Assembly: GCA_023454175.1 (NCBI GenBank)
Contig: JAEXRW010000028.1
Span: 50,138-114,137 of the forward strand
Source of the DNA: Bacillota bacterium
Lineage (GTDB): Bacteria; Bacillota; Clostridia; Christensenellales; JAEXRW01
DNA length: 64,000 nt
Direction of reading: 5' to 3'
Positions 1-6,275 of this stretch are shown here, piece by piece; position 1 is the first letter of the stretch, and the number at the start of each line of letters is the position of its first letter. The notes under the pieces are model-generated. The model saw only the letters and a program-made list of their open reading frames with translations. It searched no databases and was not told where the DNA came from. The position numbers and the translations under genes were made by a program.

Positions 1-2
1 CG

Positions 3-1562
3 GGCAAATGGTCTTTCGTGGCAACGGACAACGGGACATACACCGTGGCGGCAGCAGACGTGAACGGGCTGGTGAAGACCGCGACCGTCTCCATCTCCAA
101 TATCGATACGGTACCGGCCAGCATCATGGCCAGCCCGTCCAGCGGAGGCTGGTCGAAGAAAATAGACGTGGACGTGGCAGCCAGCGACGGCGAATCGGAC
201 ATCAAGAAAGCGGAATATGCCTGGAGCGAGGGGAGCGTCCCTTCGGCAGGCTGGAGCCTGCTGCCTGCGGACGGCAAAGTGTCCATGGCGGACATCACCG
301 GCATCCGCCAGCTGCATGTGCGCGCAACGGACAGCGCAGGAAACCTGGCCACAGAAACCTTCGGGCCATACAAACTGGACAACACGAAGCCCGAGGGCGC
401 TGCTACATTGACGGAAGACGCGCAGGGCGGGAAGGTGAGCATCAAATTCACTGCCACCGACGAGCACAGCGGCGTGAAGAGCATCACCCTACCCGACGGC
501 ACAGTGAAGCAGGGCGCGGAATCCGAATACACAGCCTATTTCAGCAAGGAATATCCATTCACCGTGACAGACGCGGCGGGCAACGAAGCGATCATCCCGG
601 TGGCGGTTACCGTCCCTGCATTGCCGGAAAAGGTGGATATCACGGGCACGATGCGCACGCAGGACGGGGCGACCGCGCCGAACGTAAAGGTGGAACTGCT
701 CGACGAGAACGGCAAGGTCATCGCAACCACGACGACGGACGAGAACGGCCACTACACCCTGCCGCAGATCCCGCCGGGGGAATACGACATCGTGGTGGGC
801 GGGGATACTGCTCATCCCATCCCCGTGACGATCTCCGCCGGGCAGGGGGCCAGCAGCATCACGCAGAACGGCGTTGGATTCAACGTGGACAAGGACACCA
901 AAGACGTGTACCTGAACCTATCAACATCGGACAAGGGGACAGCGCCCGCCAACATGAGCGAGCCGGGGATGGACGTGGACGCAAAGCTCCAGGTGAAGAT
1001 GACGGATGAACAGGGCAACGCGACGCCGGGACAAACCTACGTGCTGAAGGGGCCGGATGGCAGCGTGATCGCCACGGCGACATCGGACGCCAACGGGGTG
1101 GTGACGTTTGACAACGTGCCGGCGGGGGCATATACGCTGGTATCGGTGGACGGACAGAACAATGAGACGGGCTCGGTGAACGTGAACATCCGCGGGGGCA
1201 GCCAGGCAGCCCAGAACATGGGCGAGGGCAACATCGACTTCGTGGTGAACGAGGGGCAGAACGTGTGCAAGGTGACCCTCTCCATGAGCGGGGGCGGGGG
1301 CATGAAACCCAAGACGGCGGAGGTAACGAGCGAGAGCAAGCTCTCCTTCTGGGTGATCGCCGCTATCGCGGGGGGCGGACTGCTGATCCTGGCGCTGGTG
1401 CTCCTCCTGATCCTGCGGAAGAAGAAGGTATACCAGGCAGGGGACAGGCCGGGCACGGGGACATACGCATGCACGCAGTGCAAGACCAAGCAGCGCATTG
1501 AAAACAAGGATGAAGCGCTGGCTACATGCGCAAACTGCGGAAACGATACATTCACAAAATAA
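3..1562 (+). CDS. Surface protein with Ig/CNA-B-like domains, one membrane helix and a zinc-ribbon tail (5' partial)
   Basis: The reading frame is open to the left edge, so only the C-terminal ~519 residues are visible; a GTG at 18 is probably internal. The visible part has Ig-like modules rich in Asp, Thr and Val, then two carboxypeptidase-regulatory/CNA-B-like modules (around VELLDENGKVIATTT and YVLKGPDGSVIATAT). A hydrophobic helix follows at about residues 448-470, then a KKK stop-transfer. The last ~35 residues hold CTQC and CANC, a CxxC-x(n)-CxxC zinc-ribbon-like pair that would lie in the cytoplasm. No LPxTG motif is present, so anchoring is by the helix. Inferred role: a cell-surface stalk or adhesin. 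The exact substrate or partner cannot be read from the sequence. Confidence 0.75.
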   Translation, partial: GKWSFVATDNGTYTVAAADVNGLVKTATVSISNIDTVPASIMASPSSGGWSKKIDVDVAASDGESDIKKAEYAWSEGSVPSAGWSLLPADGKVSMADITGIRQLHVRATDSAGNLATETFGPYKLDNTKPEGAATLTEDAQGGKVSIKFTATDEHSGVKSITLPDGTVKQGAESEYTAYFSKEYPFTVTDAAGNEAIIPVAVTVPALPEKVDITGTMRTQDGATAPNVKVELLDENGKVIATTTTDENGHYTLPQIPPGEYDIVVGGDTAHPIPVTISAGQGASSITQNGVGFNVDKDTKDVYLNLSTSDKGTAPANMSEPGMDVDAKLQVKMTDEQGNATPGQTYVLKGPDGSVIATATSDANGVVTFDNVPAGAYTLVSVDGQNNETGSVNVNIRGGSQAAQNMGEGNIDFVVNEGQNVCKVTLSMSGGGGMKPKTAEVTSESKLSFWVIAAIAGGGLLILALVLLLILRKKKVYQAGDRPGTGTYACTQCKTKQRIENKDEALATCANCGNDTFTK

Positions 1563-1602
1563 CGGCTGCCCAGGACGCTGCGGCACGGTAAAATGACTAT
1601 AC

Positions 1603-1636
1603 GAACTGGAGGAACAGAAAAATGTTCCTCCAGTTC
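1603..1636 (+). terminator. Strong hairpin after the surface-protein gene
   Basis: A perfect 13-bp stem (GAACTGGAGGAAC with its complement) and an 8-base loop lie 40 bases after the stop codon. The trailing sequence is only moderately T-rich (TGCATTTTGGTTT), so efficiency is uncertain. Confidence 0.6.
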
Positions 1637-1786
1637 TGCATTTTGGTTTAATTTCACGATGCTCCTTTTCCTTTTGCAGCAATTCTGCAGGGAGCGCTTC
1701 ATGGCTATCCCCTGCAGGGCCCTGCAGATCCTTTATATCGTTTTCATATAAGTCTGCAAGCTGCGTACTAATGGGTAATAAGACTA

Positions 1787-1795
1787 TGTTATACT
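1787..1795 (+). promoter_or_regulatory. Extended -10 promoter candidate (TGTTATACT)
   Basis: TG-N-TATACT matches the extended -10 form of a sigma-A promoter. No good -35 box is seen 17 bases upstream. It lies about 190 bases before the Sel1-repeat gene, in an otherwise featureless stretch from 1637 to 1984. Confidence 0.35.
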
Positions 1796-1984
1796 AAATG
1801 TAATACCACTGGTTATGGCCGGCAGCGTTTTATGTACCTATCACCCGAAAGCCAAAGCAGCCCTTCCAAGAGAAATAAATACTGCGATCCCCGCAAGGCC
1901 GGGACCGGATCCAAATACAACCATACGGGAAGCAAACAAGGAAGCATTCAGCACAACAAATTGGTGAGGGGGAGGGGGAAAAAT

Positions 1985-2800
1985 ATGGGATCCGAAGTCA
2001 GTAAGCTAAACGAACATGTAAAAGGGATTGCGCTGGCCGCATATAACAAGGCCGATTACCAGACCGCTTTCTCATTGTATGAAACTGCCGCAAACGAGGG
2101 CAACGACACCGAGGCCATGTACAATCTCGGCATCATGTGCGCGACCGGACGCGGTACGAAGCAAGATTATCTGAAGGCGCTGGAGTGGTTTACAAAGGCG
2201 CTCGGCGCCGGGGACACACAATCTGAAAAAATGTTGGATAAAGTCTCATGGGACTACTTCAACAGCAACCTTAACAGCTGGACCGCGGAACAGGCCTTTG
2301 AAGCAGCCGCGACGATCACGCGTATACGGTATGGCAGCGGGGATATTTCGAAAGCCAAGGACCTTCTCGAAGGCATCGGCGGCAATCTCATCCAGGGGCA
2401 CAACGACTATCCCCGCGGCGCGAAGTGCTTCCGCGCGATGGCACAATATGGGGATTCGGACCCGGCGCAATTCAATATGGGCCTATTTTGTCTGAACGGC
2501 CAGGGAGTAGACGAGAATTCACTGGCGGCGCTGTATTGGTTTGGCAGGTCTTCCATCAAAGGAAACGTGCCCGCAAAAGAAAAACGAAACTGGCTGATGA
2601 ACGAATACATCCGGCAGCTCGATTTTCCCGGCGCTATGGGACAAATGAATATTCTTGTGCGCAAATGCCGGGATGGCGCCGACGATATCCCCAAAGATAG
2701 TGACAGCTTTACCCTGTGGCAGAGCGTACTTACGAAGCTGACAATGCTGAACCAAATGGGAAAAATGCAAGGCGATTTCAGCTCTGTCTTGTTTGGGTAA
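1985..2800 (+). CDS. Sel1-like/TPR repeat protein
   Basis: This 271-residue soluble protein is built of Sel1-type helical repeats; the clearest is AMYNLGIMCATGRGTKQDY followed by ALEWFTKAL, with another around FNMGLFCLNGQGVDENSLAA. Such repeats are protein-interaction scaffolds. I chose ATG 1985 because a GGAGGGGG Shine-Dalgarno sits just before it; the frame stays open back to 1832, but that extension has no ribosome site and unusual composition. No signal peptide or membrane helix is present. It is followed after 60 bases by a small unknown gene that may be its operon partner. The client protein is unknown. Confidence 0.75.
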   Translation: MGSEVSKLNEHVKGIALAAYNKADYQTAFSLYETAANEGNDTEAMYNLGIMCATGRGTKQDYLKALEWFTKALGAGDTQSEKMLDKVSWDYFNSNLNSWTAEQAFEAAATITRIRYGSGDISKAKDLLEGIGGNLIQGHNDYPRGAKCFRAMAQYGDSDPAQFNMGLFCLNGQGVDENSLAALYWFGRSSIKGNVPAKEKRNWLMNEYIRQLDFPGAMGQMNILVRKCRDGADDIPKDSDSFTLWQSVLTKLTMLNQMGKMQGDFSSVLFG

Positions 2801-2860
2801 TATGCTTGGCAACCCGTCAACAGTTCAAAGAAACAGATCTATAAAGAAAGGGAAACCGGT

Positions 2861-3175
2861 ATGATCGAACTGAAGATAGCAATCGATGAAGTGGACTATG
2901 CAAACGTCCTGGAGAAAGCCATGCCCGAGATCCTGCCCAAGCTGGCAAAAAACAAGGGGGAGATGGTACAGAAGATACTCCAGAGCCTGAACGGCAAACC
3001 CGGCGAGCTGGCAATAAAGGCGCTGAAATACCTGCCCAGGTCCATCCAGGACGAGATCGCCGTAAACCTGCTGTCCAACTACAAGACCAAGATCATTGAC
3101 GCGCTCCATAAGCTCGCGGAAGAGCAGAATATCTCCATAACCATTTCCGATATTTCCGTGGAATTGAAATCCTGA
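2861..3175 (+). CDS. Hypothetical small helical protein
   Basis: A 104-residue protein preceded by a purine-rich ribosome site (AGAAAGGG). It is Lys/Glu/Leu-rich and predicted mainly helical, without signal peptide, cysteines or membrane segments. It ends in a short beta-like tail (ISITISDISVEL). I do not recognise the family. The 60-base spacing behind the Sel1-repeat gene suggests co-transcription. Confidence 0.6.
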   Translation: MIELKIAIDEVDYANVLEKAMPEILPKLAKNKGEMVQKILQSLNGKPGELAIKALKYLPRSIQDEIAVNLLSNYKTKIIDALHKLAEEQNISITISDISVELKS

Positions 3176-3315
3176 GCGGCTGGGAAACACACAGGTCTAA
3201 ATCAGATGATCTATGCCCCATAGAAACTCCATTTGATATTATTTTCGGAATGCTCGTATTTGCATACTGTTCAGGATAGCCCGAGAACGCATCATCATGT
3301 TCATCGTCAGACCGG

Positions 3316-3343
3316 AAAGGGTGGCACAAGACGGCCACCCTTT
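3316..3343. terminator. Bidirectional hairpin terminator between convergent genes
   Basis: AAAGGGTGGC pairs with GCCACCCTTT around a short loop. The A-run on one side and T-run on the other would let it serve the plus gene ending at 3175 and the minus gene ending at 3374. Confidence 0.65.
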
Positions 3344-3373
3344 CATTTACACGACAGCCCTGCCGCTGGCTTA

Positions 3374-3793
3374 TCATTCTACGTCAAATGATTCATTGTG
3401 GAGGCCGTGGTAGTAGTTGCCTTTGCGGGCGGTGAATTTCAGGACGCTGTAGTCTTCGTCATCGACGCCTTTGGGGTAGTACATCTCAAAGCCTTCGCGC
3501 ATGAGGCGCTTTTTCAAATCCATATCCGTGGTGACCTCCATCTCGCCCGTGAGGAGGAGGCCTTTATAATCGCTTTGGTCACAGTAGTAAACGCAGGCTT
3601 TGGGGTTTTCCCGGAACCGCTGCGTCCTTTGGGCAGCGGTATTGGTGGAGAAATAGTGCACCTTCAGCCCGTCGTGCTCGAGGGCAAGCATGGCCTTGGT
3701 GGCGGGAAAGCCTTCCGGGTCGACGCAGGATACGAACGCGACCTTCGCGTTTTCCACCAGGTCATCCATCACTTTTTTCACTGACACGTCCAT
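3374..3793 (-). CDS. Pyridoxamine 5'-phosphate oxidase-like FMN-binding protein
   Basis: This 139-residue protein has the split-barrel flavin fold of the PPOX/general-stress-protein-26 type: an N-terminal helix, the strand pair VAFVSCVDPEGFPATKAM, then VHYFSTNTAAQRTQRFRENPKACVYY and a C-terminal KFTARKGNYYHGL. Small proteins of this type usually bind FMN or F420 and act in redox stress; true pdxH is longer. It begins 5 bases after the MarR-family gene, with its AAGGAGAG ribosome site inside that gene's 3' end, so the two form an operon probably under MarR control. The substrate is unknown. Confidence 0.8.
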   Translation of the reverse strand: MDVSVKKVMDDLVENAKVAFVSCVDPEGFPATKAMLALEHDGLKVHYFSTNTAAQRTQRFRENPKACVYYCDQSDYKGLLLTGEMEVTTDMDLKKRLMREGFEMYYPKGVDDEDYSVLKFTARKGNYYHGLHNESFDVE

Positions 3794-3798
3794 TTCAA

Positions 3799-4233
3799 TT
3801 ATTCACTCTCCTTCAAATTCTGCAGCACCCTTTGCAGATACGATTCAAACCGGATGATCTCATCACCTGAAAACCCTTTGTAAAACTTTTCGGTCATCTC
3901 CCTGGATACCGCCTCGTAGCGGCTGTTCAAGCTCCTAGCCTCCGGGGTGAGCGTGATAAAGACGCTGCGCCTGTCCCCACGATCGTAATTCCTTCGGACA
4001 TGGCCCTGCCTCTCCAGCCTATCCAGCATGGAGGTGAGCGTGGTCTTGGCAAGGCCGGTCTTTTTCGCAAGCTCCACGATGGGGAGACCGTCCTGCTGCC
4101 AGAGGACATAGAGGATGCGGCCCTGCGCGCTATTGAACGCTTCGATCCCCTGCGCTTTCAGCAGCCTTTCAAACACGCGGTCCTGGATCTGCTTGATCTG
4201 GGAAACCAGGAAACCGCCCTGAACGTTTTCGAT
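3799..4233 (-). CDS. MarR-family transcriptional regulator, possibly with an ATC start
   Basis: A winged-helix regulator: dimerisation helices, recognition region LAKKTGLAKTTLTSMLDRLERQG, and wing RNYDRGDRRSVFITLT. The only conventional in-frame start is GTG at 4176, which would remove the conserved first helix. Upstream in frame the codons read I-E-N-V-Q-G-G-F-L-V-S-Q-I-K-Q, matching the usual N-terminus of this subfamily (M-E-N-x-G-G-F-L-I-S-Q-I-K). The I codon is ATC at 4233-4231, 7 bases after AAGGAAG. I therefore infer initiation at ATC, or a start codon mutated from ATG. A palindromic operator lies just upstream, suggesting autoregulation of this gene and the flavin-binding gene behind it. 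Confidence 0.8.
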   Translation of the reverse strand: MENVQGGFLVSQIKQIQDRVFERLLKAQGIEAFNSAQGRILYVLWQQDGLPIVELAKKTGLAKTTLTSMLDRLERQGHVRRNYDRGDRRSVFITLTPEARSLNSRYEAVSREMTEKFYKGFSGDEIIRFESYLQRVLQNLKESE

Positions 4234-4261
4234 AAAACCACTTCCTTCACACCATATAGTA

Positions 4262-4279
4262 TAGTACTATATAGTACTA
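4262..4279. promoter_or_regulatory. MarR operator: 18-bp perfect palindrome
   Basis: TAGTACTATATAGTACTA is a perfect palindrome, overlapped by a second one (TATAGTACTATA at 4260-4271). It sits about 30 bases upstream of the MarR-family start, the classic place for an autoregulatory MarR site. Binding by this protein is inferred. Confidence 0.7.
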
Positions 4280-4321
4280 AAGTCAAGGAGAAATTTTGCA
4301 GCAGGCTGTGGGCGGTACAGA

Positions 4322-4411
4322 AAAACCCCTCCGCATGCAACCCTCCGGATTGTTTGCAGCTCATCCTATAAACGGGTGCATCGCATCCGTTCTGGAGCGC
4401 CAAACGGATGG
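4322..4411. repeat. Dispersed nested-palindrome repeat (CCCCTC...GGAGCGCCA family), copy 1
   Basis: Shares the order CCCCTC - GCATGCAACC - GCAGCTC - CCTATAAACGGGTGCATCG - GGAGCGCCA with copies at 10626, 45660 and 52160. Each contains two internal hairpins. No coding capacity is visible here. Confidence 0.6.
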
Positions 4412-4550
4412 GAGGTATGCGACCCTGACAGGTGGGTTTGGGTGATCCTACAGGCAACGGTAAATCACGTTCAGCCGGATACCGGAGCGGGAGGCTGAAG
4501 CGGCCTTAGCAATGTGCAATGGCTCAAGGCATAGCTGGTGGCGAACAGAC

Positions 4551-4574
4551 CGGGCCGCCGAAGGACGGCGGCCC
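4551..4574. repeat. GC-rich hairpin in the 4280-4761 gap
   Basis: GGGCCGCCG and CGGCGGCCC form a 9-bp stem with a 5-base loop. The rest of this ~480-base gap holds only the repeat at 4322 and no convincing gene. Confidence 0.45.
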
Positions 4575-4761
4575 CTACGGTATCCTTCCAGTTCTGACGG
4601 ACATGGAACACCGTTCAAACTATCAAAACGAAAGCCAGGACGGGAGGATCACCTCTCCGACCGATATGGATAACGTATGGGCTATTGCAGGCAATAAAAA
4701 GAATGTGCCAGCAAGCTGAAAGCTTTCCACAGTGTGCGGCAACTATCTGCACTGGTTACAA

Positions 4762-5274
4762 TCATTCCAAACCGTCGTATTTATCGGCGTCATATTTCAA
4801 AAGGACACGCGTGAGGTGCTCGGTATGGCCTTTTTCCTCGTCGGCAATGGACTGCAGGGTCTGGCGGATATCCCTCTGGGAGATGAGCTGGACCTGGTGC
4901 TCGTAGAGGATGACGGCTTCGAGCTCACCCTTTATATCCTCCCGGATATTGTTCAAAATGATCTGCCGGTCATAAGCAGGGCGGTAGAGCTGCATGGGCG
5001 AGCGGGGGGTGGGTTTTACCTGCCGGTGCTGCAGGCAGGCGGCATATTCGGCGGGGTCGTATTTTCGCAGGAGCGTGAGGAACATGCCGTAGTGCTTTTT
5101 TTCATCCTCCATGATGGACTGCCAGGCGGCGTTGACATCGGGCATGTCAGAATCAGCGATATGCTCCTGATAGCCGTTGATGGCGATGAGCTCGGCGATG
5201 AGCGACTCCCGCAGCAGGTTGGACGGCGTGCGGGCGGCGCCCTGCGGCTGGCCAAGCGGATGGGTATAACTCAT
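4762..5274 (-). CDS. Ferritin-like/rubrerythrin-type diiron protein
   Basis: A 170-residue four-helix protein made of two similar halves. Each has a metal-ligand Glu in a first helix (LIAELIAINGYQEH; IKGELEAVILYEHQ) and an ExxH-type motif in the second (EDEKKHYGMF; DEEKGHTEHL). That is the ligand pattern of rubrerythrin-like diiron proteins, which handle peroxide or oxygen or store iron. There is no C-terminal rubredoxin domain (no CxxC). The gene is monocistronic. A coat/encapsulin-type role is possible but not shown. Confidence 0.75.
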   Translation of the reverse strand: MSYTHPLGQPQGAARTPSNLLRESLIAELIAINGYQEHIADSDMPDVNAAWQSIMEDEKKHYGMFLTLLRKYDPAEYAACLQHRQVKPTPRSPMQLYRPAYDRQIILNNIREDIKGELEAVILYEHQVQLISQRDIRQTLQSIADEEKGHTEHLTRVLLKYDADKYDGLE

Positions 5275-5296
5275 GATACATCCCCCCAGAGACCTA

Positions 5297-5503
5297 AGGA
5301 AACACTGATTAATTCGTACGATATCTTTGCGGTTAATTTGTCGCCTGCCTATGTCGCTAAAAACTCCAAAATAGCGCTGCTATTCCTTCGTTTTTGTTCC
5401 TTTGGCATAAGCGCACGGCGCACGCAAATTTCCTCGCAAATCTGATCGCCCTCATTTAATCAGCGCTTCTAAAACTCCATCTACCAAAGTATTCAGGAAA
5501 CAC
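5297..5503. repeat. MITE-like segment with terminal inverted repeats and flanking direct repeats
   Basis: CTGATTAA (5305-5312) and TTAATCAG (5456-5463) are perfect inverted repeats. A 9-base direct repeat AGGAAACAC occurs at 5297-5305 and 5495-5503. No transposase is inside. The second direct repeat lies 31 bases beyond the right inverted repeat, so a target-site duplication is only one reading. Confidence 0.35.
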
Positions 5504-5591
5504 CGGGAGTGTGCCCACCAGAAGGCAGAAAAACCGGGGCCTCTTCAACCGGAAGAGACCCCGGGTGCGGGCATTTCATGCGATGCATGCA

Positions 5592-6062
5592 TCAGCATTC
5601 AAAGAATTCCCCTCTGCGTATCCCATAGTTTCTCCAGATGAAATCATCGGCGGCGGCCAACGAGTAGAAGGGCCCCGATACATAGCTGCACCCGGAGCTC
5701 CCGCTATAATCCACGGTGTAGTAACAGAGCCACCGCGACGAGTACTGGTCAAACTGCCGGCACAGATAGACATACAAAGCACGCCGGGAGGGACCGGGCA
5801 CGATGGGCACGATGGGGAATATCGGGAAGATCGGCCGTGGGAACGGACGTATCGGACGTATCGGGCGTATCGGTCGTATCGGACGAATAGGACCAGGGCC
5901 AGGACGAGGACCAGGGCCAGGACGAGGGCCGGGACCAGGACGAGGGCCGGGACCAGGACGGGGGCCAGGACCGGGGCGAAAACCGGGACCGGGACGACGC
6001 TGTGCGATATCCCCGGGCAACCCATCATCATTACCGGGCGTCCAGTCATTATTATCAGGCAT
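5592..6062 (-). CDS. Pro/Gly-repeat protein with aromatic Cys-containing tail
   Basis: A 156-residue protein on the minus strand with a canonical GGAGG ribosome site 7 bases before ATG, which decides the strand. After an Asn/Asp-rich head (1-22) come about 37 residues of RPGPGP repeats, then IRP repeats and PIFPIV units (to ~90). The last ~65 residues are Tyr/Trp/Cys-rich and look folded (LYVYLCRQFDQY, SGCSYVSGPFYSLAAADDF). There is no signal peptide. The repeats recall collagen-like or coat-type low-complexity proteins, but I recognise no family. It shares GPG-type repeats with the small Cys-rich gene at 11915. Confidence 0.65.
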   Translation of the reverse strand: MPDNNDWTPGNDDGLPGDIAQRRPGPGFRPGPGPRPGPGPRPGPGPRPGPGPRPGPGPIRPIRPIRPIRPIRPFPRPIFPIFPIVPIVPGPSRRALYVYLCRQFDQYSSRWLCYYTVDYSGSSGCSYVSGPFYSLAAADDFIWRNYGIRRGEFFEC

Positions 6063-6275
6063 ATGAAAACCTCCATTGCAATCATCTATATGTTATAGTA
6101 TGCGGCAGCCCCCAAAGTGGCACTACGCATGAATGCCCTTACCTATCACACCCCCTGCTCATGACAGACAGTGCAATGCAAGCATGAAGGAAATAATGAA
6201 GCACACAGAATTGCCGGATAAGTATAAAAGTGGTAAAATATATGCGGATCATAAACCACTGTACGGAGGGCCCTT

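Noticed and set aside
5803..6066. A plus-strand Gly/Arg/Pro repeat frame
   Set aside because: Mirror of the repeats in the minus-strand gene; the ribosome site is on the minus strand.
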